Source of the DNA: Siphonodentalium dalli | Taxonomy: Eukaryota > Mollusca > Scaphopoda > Gadilida > Siphonodentaliidae | Direction of reading: 5' to 3' | Length of the DNA stretch: 64,000 bases | Assembly: GCA_032622095.1 (NCBI GenBank) | Contig: CP136062.1 | Location: forward strand, 16,809,739-16,873,738 | Shown here: positions 1 to 11,216 of the stretch, in pieces | How positions within the stretch are numbered: the first letter of the stretch is position 1 | How the letters are laid out: the number at the start of each line of letters is the position of its first letter | Translations under genes and position numbers: made by a program | Notes under the pieces: generated by a model | Databases searched by the model: none | The model's input: only the letters and a program-made list of their open reading frames with translations | What the model was told of the DNA's origin: nothing

Positions 1-263
1 TTTGGTCGATCTATATATCAAATAAGGAGGCACATGAGATGTGTTATCTCTACGGAGGTCACTTAGCAAGCATTTATATACAACAACAACTCCACTTTGT
101 TATCAGTACAGTGTATGTATTATGTAGCATTAGGTGATTGCGTTGGTCGATCTATATATCAAATAAGGAGGCACATGAGATGTGCTATCTCTACGGAGGT
201 CACTTAGCGACCATTTATACACAACAACAACTCCACTTTGTTGTCAGTACAGTGTATGTATTA
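1..263. repeat. Two-copy tandem repeat, period 141 bp
   Basis: The block starting TTGGTCGATCTATATATC at position 2 recurs at 143 with few differences (for example TTATC/CTATC), ending near 263. It is intronic and non-coding. Confidence 0.8.
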
Positions 264-283
264 TTGTTCTCAACAATACATGT

Positions 284-400
284 TTTAGCCCTTTCATGAC
301 TAGAGCTTCCTGAATTTTTGCGAAAACCCTGTGCCAGTGCATTCTCGCATATGGCTTGATATTTATCTTTGTGTGGCCTTATTTATTCCTATGGTATCAA
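284..400. mobile_element. Fragment of TTAA-type MITE family PB-C
   Basis: The left-end motif CCCTTTCATGACTAGAGCTT followed by CCTGTGCCAGTGCATTC matches the left end of other PB-C copies (16017, 57843, 61936). The right half is missing. Confidence 0.5.
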
Positions 401-435
401 AATGGTTGGTAACTCAAAATTGTAATCAGATTTAA

Positions 436-827
436 CCCTTTACCCAACAGAAGGGCCCTGTGCCAATGCATTCTCTTATATATGCGAGTCGACCATAGGT
501 CGCCTCGCATATATAAGAGAATGCATTGGCTTAACACATTAAAAATTATAAAATTGTTAAAGAATGTAAGAAAAAATGGTAAAAAGTGTTAAAAAAAGAT
601 TTTTTTTAGGCCAATGCATTCTCTTATATATGCGAGGCGACCTATGGTCGACTCGCATATATAAGAGAATGCATTGGCACAGTGCATAACTGTAACTATC
701 ACAATGTGGTCAATGAGCCGGTTCCAATTATATCCATATTTGTATGGTTTTATTGAGACAGACCCAAGATAATTTAGGCTGTTGCAGCTTTATTTGGCCG
801 TTTTTGGCCGGTTTGTTGGGTAAAGGG
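436..827 (+). mobile_element. piggyBac-like MITE, family PB-A
   Basis: This element is flanked on both sides by TTAA. It starts CCCTTTACCCAACAGAAGGG and ends with the inverted form TTTGTTGGGTAAAGGG. The inside holds two long palindromes built on GCCAATGCATTCTCTTATAT separated by an AT-rich spacer. TTAA duplications plus CCCTTT ends are typical of piggyBac-type elements; no transposase is present, so it is non-autonomous. Confidence 0.75.
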
Positions 828-877
828 TTAATCTTTATTCGTAACCGATTACATTGGCATGTAATTGCCCCAACAAA

Positions 878-1020
878 ACCCCTAACCCGAACCCTAACCC
901 TGACCCTGAACCCTAACCCCGAACCCTAACCCCGAACCCTAACCCTAACCTAACCCCGAACCCTAACCCCGAACCCTAACCCCGAACCCTAACCCCGAAC
1001 CCTAACCCCGAACCCAAACC
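878..1020. repeat. Interstitial telomere-like repeat (CCCTAA variants)
   Basis: CCCTAACC alternates with CCGAACCCTAACC to give about ten units. It resembles the TTAGGG telomere repeat in its CCCTAA orientation, with a 13-bp variant. It ends about 18 nt upstream of the acceptor of exon B1, so this C-rich tract probably sits in or near the polypyrimidine and branch region. Confidence 0.8.
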
Positions 1021-1037
1021 ATTATTTTCTCTTACAG

Positions 1038-1270
1038 GCTGGACAGGAAGAGTATAAATGAGTTTTGGATTGGAATAAATGACGTCAAAGTGGAAGGTTA
1101 TTATATGACTCAGGATAACCGACATATCAACCAGACGGAATGGCTGCTCAACATGACATCACAAACGGCTGCAGCAGATAGATACTATATGAAGAAGAAC
1201 ACGTCAGCAGGATATTTATTCTTCGGACTAGATGCATCAGCAGAAAGACCTGGGCTCTGTGACGCAAATG
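1038..1270 (+). CDS. Exon B1: C-terminal half of CTLD 1 (type I position)
   Basis: The acceptor CTTACAG lies before 1038 and the donor GTATGT starts at 1271; length 233 nt, entering in phase 2 and leaving in phase 1. It reads LDRKSINEFWIGINDVKVEG near the start, the WIG core strand of a C-type lectin-like fold, and ends GLCDAN, the last conserved Cys. Odd point: the inner Cys pair (C2-C3) normally seen in this half is absent, so this domain can only make the long-range bond to C1. The matching A exon lies upstream of the window. It is assigned to type I by its place in the super-repeat, not by its own sequence. Confidence 0.85.
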
Positions 1271-1283
1271 GTATGTTATTCAG

Positions 1284-1825
1284 ATATGTTAAAGGGACCC
1301 AAGGCACTCACAGTGTTAAAAATATATTAGTCTGGTCAAACATCACCCCTATAAAAGGGACCAAGGCACTCACAGTGGGTAAATGTGTTAAAAATATATA
1401 AGTCTGTAAAAACATCACCCCTATTAAAGGGACCCAGGTCACTCACAGCGGGTAAATGTGTTCAAATATAAAAGTCTGTATAAACACCACCCCTATTAAA
1501 GGGACCCAGGTCACTCACAGCGGGTAAATGTGTTCAAATATAAAAGGTAAAAACACCACCCCTATTAAAGGGACCCAGGTCACTCACAGCGGGTAAATGT
1601 GCTAAAAATATATAAGTCTGTAAAAACACCACCCCTATTAAAGGGACCCAAGGCACTCAAAGTGGATAAATATGCTAAAAAATATTTATGTCTGAAAAAA
1701 CATCATGATTAAAGGGACCCGAGGCACTCACAGCGGGTAAATTTGCAAAAAGTATAAAAATCTGTAAAAACACCCCTATTATCACCCCTATTAAAGGGAC
1801 CCAAGGCACTCACAGTGGGTAAATT
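1284..1825. repeat. Minisatellite, about 70-bp unit, 7-8 copies
   Basis: The unit TTAAAGGGACCCAGGTCACT plus CACAGCGGGTAAATGTG and an A/T-rich tail with ACACCACCCCTAT repeats from just after the B1 donor. No exon sequence is visible in the unit. The following stretch 1826-2720 shows no gene or recognised element. Confidence 0.8.
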
Positions 1826-2723
1826 GACAGTGGGTGAATCTCAGACAATCATTGGTGCTTCTTGCCCTCATCTCTTGGTGTTTTCGGACCCACTGTAATT
1901 ATGTTATAAGATTTTTATTATATTATTTTTGGCTACCTATTTTTTTGTAAATTTGATGAGATATCTTTATCGCAATACTCTGTTCCTTCATCTCTTGCTT
2001 GTTGTTGGTTATATAAATTATCATTTATATCAACAAAAAAAATACGTGGGCATTTAAAGACACGGTTGGCCTTGGCGGTGGGTATCCTGTGAAAATATCC
2101 CCAACCGTCAAAAACCGCCACAAACAGAAAGAACATCAAAATGTAGATAGACTTTGTCCGTATACAAATAAGAAATATCGCATAAACAGTATGTTATGGT
2201 CATATGTTTGACCATTGTTATGTAAACAAAAGCATAAAAAGTAACTTTTCTGGTGTTTGTTTATATTATGATGGTAAACATAAAGAGCGTTCTTTGTTGG
2301 TGAATACCTGATATGGAACAAATAAAGAGCGTTTATGCCATTTGTGTGTGATTAGCCGGTAGCACTGTGCTGTCTTCTGTAACACAATCAGGCTCTTGCT
2401 TAGGTAAAATATAGTAGGTCTTTATGATAACATGCTGTTTACGTGATGTGATGGTCATGGTATATATGAACGAAACTGTATGCGTTTTAATGTTTTTCTG
2501 TTTACGTTGTTTGGAACAAATATGAATATTTTCGACAATTAAGGCCGCACGTGCCTTTAACCAATTTGTCTGCAGTTTGAATTATCAAACTGTTAAATGC
2601 TGATGACATCACATGATTTTTTTGTAGCATTTGTAGAATTGTACCACAAAAAGTCGCCAACATATCCATGGACACATGATGCTAGCCAAACATAATGAGC
2701 CGTCCAAATAGCTTTAGGTTGTA

Positions 2724-3110
2724 CAGTAATGCCCTAAATAATCGAAATGGAAATATTGCTTGTTGCCATTCATCTCAGTGAGAGCTTTCCGATGAATGGC
2801 AAGAAGCCATATTCCCGACTAAATCCTGAAAAATTACCCATAATTCTGCTGTGGTTAACCCTTTGAGTGCCAGGTCCGATTTTTGTATCAACTTATATAC
2901 CCTGTGCCAATGCATTCTCTTATATATGCGAGTCGACCATAGGTCGCCTCGCATATATAAGAGAATGCATTGGCTTAATAATTTTTTTTTTTTTTTTTTT
3001 TTTTACAATTTTAATATATTTTATTATATTCTTTAACAGACTTATTGTGTAGGTTTAGGGCCGATAATATCGACCCCTGGCACTGGAGTCGATTATTTTG
3101 GACATTTCCT
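2724..3110. mobile_element. Pogo-like MITE interrupted by a PB-B element
   Basis: It starts CAGTAATGCCCTAAATAATC after TA. It is broken at 2854 by TTAA plus CCCTTTGAGTGCCAGG (PB-B), whose right end is degraded (GGCACTGGAG at about 3080). The MITE tail GAGTCGATTATTT resumes about 35 nt before the acceptor of exon A1. A poly-T run of about 24 nt (2982-3004) lies inside. Confidence 0.6.
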
Positions 3111-3123
3111 TGTTCTTCTACAG

Positions 3124-3310
3124 TGTTGGACCAGCATTCTCCGTGCCTTCATCCAGATGCCATATACCATCCAGCAACGCGTCGCTGCTACTGGGAGGTG
3201 TGGCATTACAATGTGACCAGAGACACGGCCGCAGCAGAATGCCGAATATTCGGTGGAAACCTTGGGACCGTATATAACCAGGAGCTCGATTATTTAATTT
3301 ACTCAAAAAT
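3124..3310 (+). CDS. Exon A1: N-terminal half of CTLD 2 (type II)
   Basis: The acceptor CTTCTACAG precedes 3124 and the donor GTGAGT starts at 3311; 187 nt, in phase 1, out phase 2. It reads PCLHPDAIYHP, RRCYW (the N-terminal Cys pair of long-form CTLDs), then AAAEC (C1) and GGNLGTVYN, the usual helix 2/strand motif. It continues in exon B2 across a 6.4-kb intron: the split codon AT|G gives Met, followed by WTRFLETQ. Preceding exon B1 joins with a split Val codon. Confidence 0.93.
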
Positions 3311-3491
3311 GTGAGTGTTTTAAAGATAATATTCTAGGACCAATGACATGATTTTTTAGGGCTTATGCTTTATTAACAGATTAATGACACAATCATTGAT
3401 CGCTAATAGGCCTGAGGGCTGTTAATTGTTCCTGGAGAGCGATAACGCCACACAAAAAAAAATAAATATGTTTCTCAAATATCGCTGTGTC

Positions 3492-3535
3492 TGCAAAATA
3501 CCCCCCCCCCTCCCCCCCCCCCCCCCCCCCCCCCC
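3492..3535. repeat. Poly-C tract
   Basis: A nearly pure run of about 36 C with one T lies in the A1-B2 intron. The surrounding 3311-4080 shows nothing else recognisable except a short ATC microsatellite near 3979. Confidence 0.9.
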
Positions 3536-4085
3536 GCTGGCTACTTTTTATAGCTTACAACAAATAAAAATATAAAAACATGCCGCCGTACCAAAGCTCA
3601 AGTCGTCCCCGCCAGCAATGCAAGGGCGGTAATTCTAAAATGAAAGCTTTCCTTTCGCGCTTCGAATTGCCAATCGAGTTCACCTGTAACGCGCCAGCGA
3701 ACATGTGGTAAACAAATAACCAGCATGGCGCTGATAAGTATGTGTGTCAGAAGGGGACTCAAAATTGTTTGTCCCTTGACAATTATGGAAGTTAATTCGC
3801 GGACAACATTTCCGACGCGGCAATGGGGTTCATTATAGGGAACCACCATGAAACTATTGCTAATTGCGATGCATGTTTTACTATAAGCTCACTATTTTAT
3901 GCAATATCATGACTGTTTAGCTTTAGATACAAAATAAATCGAACATGTGACCTGTGGTTGCATCTTGTCGGCTTTTAATCATCATCATCATCATTTAATT
4001 AGGAACGAGTCTGACTGACTCTTAGTTCCCGTATTACATGAATATTCCACTTTTTCGTCACAATAATAAAACACAAATACTAAAT

Positions 4086-4755
4086 TTAACATTCTACAAT
4101 TTGTCCTTCTTCCAAACGGAAGGTCTTTTTTGGATAATTCTTTTTTCTGTTCTTTAGTTCAGTTCGAAGTTTGTAAAGTGTTTCCACTTTGATTCGTGTG
4201 TGGTCTTTGTTGATATATACTTTTAATTGTCCTGGTTGTGTGCATTTATCTCTATTGTATCTTACCGCATCACTGATCATTTGATCTCGTATATGCCTTG
4301 ACTATAACAGAAGTTTAACAGGTCGATTTTTGTTTTCCACCACACTACCTATTCTGTAAAATGACAGAACATCATCTTCATTGCACTTAGTCATTTTCCG
4401 TACTATTTTTGAAATTGTTTTCCAATCTTCTTTGCGCGAATCATCAGAATCATCATGTGTCGTTGGCTCCGGTATATTTGCCAAAACGACATTGTAGTCT
4501 TTGTTCTTGCCAATGTTTTTTAATTGGTCGTCCGTATGTATTGGAGTTTGTAATTTCTCGGTGATCGATGTTTCCATCCAGTATTTTCTTTAGTTCTTGT
4601 ATCTCTCTTTTTTGTTGTTCAAACTTATTATTTTGTTTGTCTCTAAATTCGCTGAACTGTTTCTCCGCTGGTTACTTGCTTTTGCAGTTTTGATACTGTC
4701 GTATCTACTTTATCTATTCTTCTTTCCATGTCAGTCAATGAAAGAAAAAAATGTG
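4086..4755 (-). pseudogene. Decayed LINE ORF1-like (coiled coil + RNA-binding) fragment
   Basis: Read on the minus strand, 4755-4580 gives a coiled-coil-like stretch (DMERRIDKVDTTVSKLQ, then QQKREIQELKKIL). 4577-4086 gives NVVLANIPEPT, then EDDVLSFYRIG, RPVKLLL, an in-frame stop, and IRDQMISDAVRYN. The order coiled coil, RRM-like core with RIG...RPVK, and C-terminal domain matches ORF1 proteins of L1/Tx1-type LINEs. One in-frame stop (4302-4304) and at least one frameshift between coil and core mark it as dead. No reverse transcriptase follows in the window. Family assignment is by motif memory, not a search. Confidence 0.55.
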
Positions 4756-5215
4756 TTTTTATTGGGTAAATCTCCGCAAAAATCGAATGATTTCTACGAT
4801 GCCACCCCGATGGCGATGGTGGACGTAGTCAAAATTCAATGGCAGCCGCATTTTCTATCTTTTTGCACATGAACTTGGAACTTGATATATAACTGCACAA
4901 AGTAATTAACAATTATTTGGCTGGGCAAACTGATTATTAATTTGGGGGCAGTTTTATCTCTTTTTTTTATCAATTTCCAAGCTCATATGTGTTTGTTTTT
5001 TGTTGTTTTTTGCCTAATTTTTAACTTTTATCATTCATATTCGTACTGTAGTCGTAGATATTACTATTAGATCCATCTTGGACAAAACTTCTCTGCATTA
5101 TGAGTCTGGTGTAGTAATCCATGGTAGTTTATCAGGTCTGGGTGCACCACTGATCAGTCTATAATATTATTAATAGCCTGATTGAGCTAAAATGGATATA
5201 TCGGTCAATCACAAG

Positions 5216-6274
5216 TAGTGATGCGGACCGGACCGGGTGTCACTGGACCGGACCGGACCGCTTTTTGCCGCCGTTCCGGTACTCTCCGGTCCGGTCCACT
5301 ATTTTACTTCAGTTATAATAAACTATCGCGAATATTATTGCGTATTTGCCATTATATCAATTAGCAACAATGTATTGACGCATTCAAGTGGTTAATATCT
5401 ATTAAACGTTTGATGCCACTAAAACAATGTATAGATGTACTTTGTACATGTCAATTTCCTTATAATGTATTAGTGTAACAATGGCCAACACTATGTAGCA
5501 CCCTATCAATGCGACATACATGCAACTGAATGAGTATGGAACTATTTGTCATAAACAGTGTAACATGGCATCAACTAATCAATTTGGATGGATATCGAAT
5601 CGAGTATTCTATTGTTTTTCACAGTTATAATTATCGAAGAAAAATGCATTACATAGTACATACACAAGACAGTCACATTAATCCAATAGTAGTTGTACTT
5701 AGGTATATAACTGTAATTGTCAGGACTATACAATCAACCATCACAATCTCCAAGACTCTAATATTAATGTAGTAGTCATAGTAGTACACATTGTATACTT
5801 GCCATCAGTGTAGTTATTTCGTTTAAATTTCAATTTAATGAAAATAAGTATATTACGAATCATGCATACGATCAGTTGAGTGCCATGTTAGATTGGTTAT
5901 TCTGGCCCTAGCTATATATCTGTCCAATACATTAAATTAGTGCATGTACGCATTACTAGAAATACTATTATCGTGCATCGTTCCCAGTATATCCCACCAG
6001 AGACAGACAATGATGCATACAATCGGAAAACCATATAAGTTTTAACATATATGAACTCATCGCAATGCACTGAACTCAGTAACCTTATAGTTTGTACTAT
6101 ACAGAGTAAAATGTTTGAGAAAACAGATAATTCATTAACATATAGCCTATTATAGGTGGACCGGACCGTTTTGGACCGGTCCAGGCATGTGTACCGGACC
6201 GGAATGGACCGGACCGGACTGGGCCGCCTTGGCAGTGGATCGGACCACCCAAGGTGGTCCGGTCCGCATCACTA
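5216..6274. mobile_element. hAT-like non-autonomous element, 8-bp TSD ATCACAAG
   Basis: The exact 8-bp duplication ATCACAAG lies at 5208-5215 and 6275-6282. Termini are TAGTGATGCGGACCGGACC and its inverse GGTCCGGTCCGCATCACTA. Sub-terminal blocks are rich in GGACCGGACC repeats. No transposase is seen within 1,059 bp. Confidence 0.85.
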
Positions 6275-6347
6275 ATCACAAGTATAGGAGTCAACATGTA
6301 TGTCTCATTGGTGTTTTAATACAGCATCCATAGGGTACACACCTTTG

Positions 6348-6930
6348 CATATATATAAAATAAACAGCTTATATATAAAATAAACAGCATATATATAAAA
6401 TAAACAGCTTATATATAAAATAAACAGCTTATATATAAAATAAACAGCTTTATTTTCCAACAACATATGAAAAATGATCATGAACAAACAAGGTAAATAT
6501 ACATTACACACCATGTTACAAAGAGTCAAACTGTCCATGAACAAACAAGGTAAATATACATTACACACCATGTTACAAAGAGTCAAACTGTCCATGAACA
6601 AACAAGGTAAATATACATTACACACCATGTTACAAAGAGTCAAACTGTCCATGAACAAACAAGGTAAATATACATTACACACCATGTTACAAAGAGTCAA
6701 ACTGTCCATGAACAAACAAGGTAAATATACATTACACACCATGTTACAAAGAGTCAAACTGTCCATGAACAAACAAGGTAAATATACATTACACACCATG
6801 TTACAAAGAGTCAAACTGTCCATGAACAAACAAGGCAAATATACATTACACACCATGTTACAAAGAGTCAAACTGTCCATGAACAAACAAGGTAAATATA
6901 CATTACACACCATGTTACAAAGAGTCTAAC
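6348..6930. repeat. Two adjacent minisatellites (20 bp x5; 57 bp x8)
   Basis: Units of ATATATAAAATAAACAGCTT (20 bp) run to about 6450. They are followed by eight nearly identical 57-bp units (ATGAACAAACAAGGTAAATA and on) from 6480. Because 57 is a multiple of 3 and the unit has no stop in one frame of each strand, long repetitive reading frames appear on both strands. There is no splice or start context, so it is judged non-coding. Confidence 0.9.
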
Positions 6931-7504
6931 TGTCTTAAGTCAATCTTTAATCATAAAACATGCCTGCCGGTAAAATTAAGCCCAAAATAATAAAAATAAA
7001 AATCTGCCTGCTGGATTTTTTTGAAAAAATATTTGAGAAATACAATATTTTTTTGTGTGGCCTAATAAACCATGGCGCCCAATAAAATCATGTTATGATT
7101 ATTATGACCACTCCATGCTCGTGTTTTCATGTGATCGGTGACTTAACCCAAAGTGGGCATTAATGAAAACAAAGCTTCATTAAGACTTGCCGTCCACCTC
7201 CTGTTAATTTCGCCTAAAAATTATGGAATCTATCGTGTCAGCAAAATACTATTAATCTACTAGAGAACGCCCTCTAAAGTGGTAATCATGGGTGTTAATT
7301 GCCACAATGATGTTGATAGCCTGTCTACTGGTCAAATAGATCAATTAAAGAGATTATTTTTTGTGATTTTCTACAGCAGCTGAATCCGGGAGATTGTCAT
7401 GCCTGTCCGGGAGATCGTGAGATCGTGCTCAAATCCGGGAGTCTCTCACATAATCCGGGACAGTTAACAGGTTTACTAGTGCCTGTCAGGAGGGAAAAAA
7501 TTAT

Positions 7505-7800
7505 CAAATAATAATTCACCGCCTCAATGATAGGCGAAAACATTATGTTTACTCAAATAAATATTTACCACCACAATGATAGGCAAAAACATTATGTTTA
7601 CTCAAATAAATATTCACCACCACAATGATAGGCAAAAACATTATGTTTACTCAAATAAATATTCACCACCACAATGATAGGCAAAAACATTATGTTTACT
7701 CAAATAAATATTCACCACCACAATGATAGGCAAAAACATTATGTTTACTCAAATAAATATTTACCACCACAATGATAGGCAAAAACATTATGTTTACTCA
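7505..7800. repeat. 49-bp minisatellite, about 6 copies
   Basis: Unit CACCACCACAATGATAGGCA plus AAAACATTATGTTTACTC and AAATAAATAT, nearly perfect copies. The stretch 6931-7504 before it contains no recognised gene; it has a few CCGGGAGATNGTG motifs near 7385-7460. Confidence 0.85.
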
Positions 7801-7922
7801 ATTTGGCTTACAAGGTCAAAGTAAAATAAAATAAATTGTTAGGCCAATGCACATAAAAGAATGCATTTGTCTAACATTTTTTTTTTATCATTTTTTATAA
7901 AATTTTCTTACATTCTTTAACC

Positions 7923-8130
7923 CTTTACCCAACAGAAGGGCCCTGTGCCCATGCATTCTCTTATATATGCGAGTCGACCATAGGTCGCCTCGCATATATA
8001 AGAGAATGCATTGGCTTAACACATTACAAATTATAAAATTGTTAAAGAATGTAAGAAAAAATGGTAAAAAGTGTTAAAAAAAGATTTTTTTTTAGGCCAA
8101 TGCATTCTCTTATATATGCGAGGCGACCTA
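7923..8130. mobile_element. Truncated PB-A MITE
   Basis: It starts after TTAA with CCCTTTACCCAACAGAAGGG and keeps the first core palindrome and half of the second. It breaks off at about 8130 into unrelated sequence. Confidence 0.65.
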
Positions 8131-8244
8131 TTTATCTGAACCTTCACATAAATATAACTGGCCGATGCCAGTCAGTTGGTGGATGGGGTTAGAGAACATC
8201 TCTGCTTCAAAATTTAAATATGGTTACCCAATAAACATTTTGTA

Positions 8245-8745
8245 CAAGGCTCAAAATAAGTGGCCGGTCACGGTCATTGTCCGATAAAAAATAGCTTATG
8301 TCCAGTGCACTTCTGTATCTGTCGGACATTTTGTCCAATACAAATTTTTAAACAATCTGTTTCTGTTTGGGTACATCAAAGGATCCATTACTGGCCAAAT
8401 CGGACATTAAAAGTAAAAAACAATTCTTTTTTAATTTCAGATCAATTCAAACTGAATATAATTATGTCGTTTAAATGTGAATTGCATGTGTATTTATTAA
8501 TCGACGTAAAGTTTTGAACTTTTGAAAACAAAAATGACATGTTTTTTTTTCTGGGTGGCTATTGGACGCTCACTAAAATGTGTGCATCATTGACAAATAA
8601 TAAGTCAATTGGAAATTTAAATACTATCTGATGCAGTACATCTGATAATTTGACAGGCACCATTTTTAAATGACCAGCATCATCCATTTGGTGTCTGTCA
8701 TTTTGCAGTAAAAAAAAATTAGTTTGAGCCTTGAAAATAATGATT
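8245..8745. mobile_element. hAT-like element (CAAGGCTCAAAATAAG ends), copy 1
   Basis: It begins CAAGGCTCAAAATAAGTGG and ends in the inverse TTGAGCCTTG. The same family at 50315-51187 has an exact 8-bp target duplication. The insertion lies only a few bases upstream of a duplicated, decayed splice acceptor (8757). Confidence 0.6.
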
Positions 8746-8757
8746 TTGTATCTAGGT

Positions 8758-8840
8758 GGATGAGATTTCTGGAAACTCAGCCAGGACACAAACTACCGGT
8801 ATGGATTGGATTGCAGCAGGGAGCAAGAGACGGGATTGCA
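8758..8840 (+). pseudogene. Decayed duplicate of the start of exon B2
   Basis: ATTTTGTATCTAG precedes a copy of the first ~80 nt of exon B2. It reads WMRFLETQPGHKLPVWIGLQ, about 75% like the real exon and closer to the CTLD consensus (WIGL). It stops at GCAAGGGATTAA, where a PB-C fragment begins. Remnants of the same duplicate continue at 9149-9200, and an older one sits at 8157-8245. See the splice-junction findings. Confidence 0.75.
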
Positions 8841-9140
8841 AGGGATTAAAGATCCTGTGCCAGTGCATTCTCTTATTTATACAAATCTCCCATAGGTCGC
8901 CTCACATATATAAGAGAAAGCATTGGCTTACAAGGTTATAGTAAAATTGTTTTGCAAATGTGCATAAGATAATGCGTTTGCCTAACATTTTTGTCATCAT
9001 TATTATCAAATGTTCATACGGTACATTCTTTAACAATTTTGTGTCATTTTCTTATATTTTTTAACATTTATAAGAAATAATGTAAAATTCGTTAGGCCAT
9101 AGCATTCTCTTATATATGATTTCTTGGCTCTGAACCTTCA
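8841..9140. mobile_element. PB-C MITE remnant inside decayed exon copy
   Basis: It contains CCTGTGCCAGTGCATTCTCT, CATAGGTCGCCTC, and the returning GTTAGGCCATAGCATTCTCT arm. The termini are degraded. Confidence 0.5.
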
Positions 9141-9227
9141 CATACATATAGCTGGCTGATGCAAGTTGGATGGTGAACGGGGCTAAAGAACATCTCTGCT
9201 TTAAAATTTAAATATTGTTACCCATTA

Positions 9228-9708
9228 AAGGTACTCAATCCGAACAGAGGGTCCCCATCTTAACAGATTCCAACAACAACAATCCGATCAGAGGGTCCTA
9301 TATTACTATTTCTTTGGCTTTGGGGTTAAAAAATATTTGATTCGAGTCGAGGAATCCATCAAACAAAGCTCAGAGTTATTAGATATTGATTTTTGAAATT
9401 TGTTATTTGCTCGAGATGAGTACTAATAATTGCCGTCAATTTCGTAACCTGCTCGAGATGTGTACACCAAAACACTATTCAAACAGACAAGGATTGATAA
9501 CTCTAAAATCAAAGGTAATAATAACGCAATTTTGACTGTGTTCTGGGCCAGAAAGTATTCCCGATAATGAAAAATAATAGATTTCTAAAATCGATATCTA
9601 ACAAATCTGAGCTTTGATGGGTGACTTCCTCGACTCGAATCAAATATTTTTGACCCCCGAAGCCATTGAAATAGTAATTGAGAGGAGTTTTATCGGATTG
9701 AGTACCTT
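9228..9708. mobile_element. TTAA-flanked element with AGGTACTCAATCCG ends
   Basis: TTAA at about 9224-9227 and 9709-9712 flanks inverted ends AGGTACTCAATCCGAACAG and CGGATTGAGTACCT. Removing it restores the intron sequence ACCCATTAAACATTTTGTAT seen in the upstream duplicate. It is non-autonomous. A diverged relative of the inside is at 40381-40600. Confidence 0.6.
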
Positions 9709-9726
9709 TAAACATTTTGTATCTAG

Positions 9727-10004
9727 GTGGACGAGATTCCTGGAGACTCAGCCGATACATAAACTGTGGATGGGGCCACAGCAGGGAGAAAGAGACGGGA
9801 TTGCTGGGGACGCCAGTCGGTGGGTGAGTGGAACTGGGCAACTTCTCGGGTGGACGAAATGGAAGAATGCAGCAGATTTAGAATCGGCCGGCGCGGAGTG
9901 TTCATACATCTTACACAACCGGACGGTCGTTACAGAGTTTAATGTGTGGAAGGTCGCTGGGTGCAGCTCTAAATTACTCAATGGAAGTCTGTGTGAATCA
10001 CAAG
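9727..10004 (+). CDS. Exon B2: C-terminal half of CTLD 2 (type II)
   Basis: The acceptor TTGTATCTAG precedes 9727 and the donor GTGGGT starts at 10005; 278 nt, phase 2 in, phase 1 out. It reads WTRFLETQ...LWMGPQQGERDG (strand 2 core), then WTKWKNAADLES, GAEC (C2), VAGC (C3) and SLCESQ (C4). With exon A1 this gives a six-Cys long-form CTLD. The 278-nt length equals that of exon B5, the same position in the next super-repeat unit. No EPN or WND calcium-sugar motif is present. Confidence 0.93.
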
Positions 10005-10011
10005 GTGGGTG

Positions 10012-10400
10012 GAGCCAAGCCTAGCATCACCAATTTCACCCTCTGGGGACCTCATTCTGATAAGGCCTCAACTGCTATGGGAGACATAGGATCAGATGAT
10101 GTTCACCCATTAACCCTTTGAGTGCCAGGGGCCGATATTATCGGCCCCTAAACCTACACAATAAGTCTGTTAAAGAATATAATCAAATATATTAAAATTA
10201 TAAAAAATTGTAAAAAAAAAAAAAAAAATAAATAAAAATGTTAAGCCAATGCATTCTCTTATATATGCGAGGCGACCTATGGTCGACTCGCATATATAAG
10301 AGAATGCATTGGCACAGGGTATATGGGTAGATACAAAAATCGGACCTGGCACTCAAAGGGTTAAGCACCTCAATTATGCATTTTATCTTCCGCAAATTAG
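10012..10400. mobile_element. Family-5 repeat fragment with nested PB-B MITE (10114-10360)
   Basis: The outer fragment (CACCCTCTGGGGACCTCATT, then CACCTCAATTATGCATTTTA) matches 55130-55320. It is split at TTAA by a complete PB-B element: CCCTTTGAGTGCCAGG at 10114, CCTGGCACTCAAAGGG ending 10360, TTAA on both sides, and a central palindrome at 10245-10315. Confidence 0.7.
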
Positions 10401-10743
10401 GCAGTCTTATAAAATTAGACCGTGTTTCATTTCAATCAACTTAAGATCTAAGGACTCTTATGGTTAAAATTATTCCAAACGTGAGAAATCTAGCCAATAT
10501 GCAGTGAGTGATGCCTTGTTTGACCAATGAATAGCTTCCTTCAAATTCAATTAATATTCACACCAGCGGCATTTGACTGAAATCACATGAAGTTATCTTA
10601 ACTGATCAAACGTATGTTCAGAATCAAAACAAATGTATGTTTATTCATAATTGGGGAATGATTAGAGAGAACAAGTATACATAATAGAATTGTACAGTAA
10701 TGCCCTTTAGAGAGCAGTGGAGCAGACGACACTCTGTAGTGCA

Positions 10744-11205
10744 TGCTTCCATCTGTTTGAGGCTCCCTGTGGGTTAAAGAGTAAACTATATATATCACTT
10801 TGGTTTTTAACCTTTTATGTTTAACCCATAGAGAGCCCCACATAGAGTGGAGCAGACGACACTCTGTAGTGCAGGCCTATACTGGAACAAAAGACACTCT
10901 GTAGTGCAGGCATCCATCTGTGTGAGGCTCCCTGTGGGTTAAACTGTAAACTTTATATATCACCTCGGTTATTAACCCTTTAGAGAGCCCCACATAGAGT
11001 GGAACAGATGACACTCTGTAGTGCATGATTCCATCTATGAGGCTCCCTGTGGGTTAAACTTTATATATCACCTCGGTTATTAACCCTTTAGAGAGCCCCA
11101 CATAGAGTGGAACAGACGACACTCTGTAGTGCATGATTCCATCTATGAGGCTCCCTGTGGGTTAAACTTTATATATCACCTCGGTTATTAACCCTTTCAT
11201 GACGA
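10744..11205. repeat. Tandem array of PB-D MITE units
   Basis: Three to four repeats of a unit with AGAGAGCCCCACATAGAGTG, GACGACACTCTGTAGTGCA and GAGGCTCCCTGTGGGTTAA. Single, TTAA-bounded copies of the same family lie at 16286 and 46890. Confidence 0.75.
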
Positions 11206-11216
11206 GAGCTTCACTT

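Noticed and set aside
744-929. 61-residue frame ending in Thr-Leu/Asn-Pro repeats
   Set aside because: Translation of a MITE end running into the telomere-like repeat.
3598-3849. 83-residue minus-strand frame
   Set aside because: No recognisable motif, no splice context; ordinary chance frame.
6305-6929. Long repetitive reading frames on both strands (202 and 151 residues)
   Set aside because: They come only from a 57-bp stop-free tandem unit; no start, splice or composition support.
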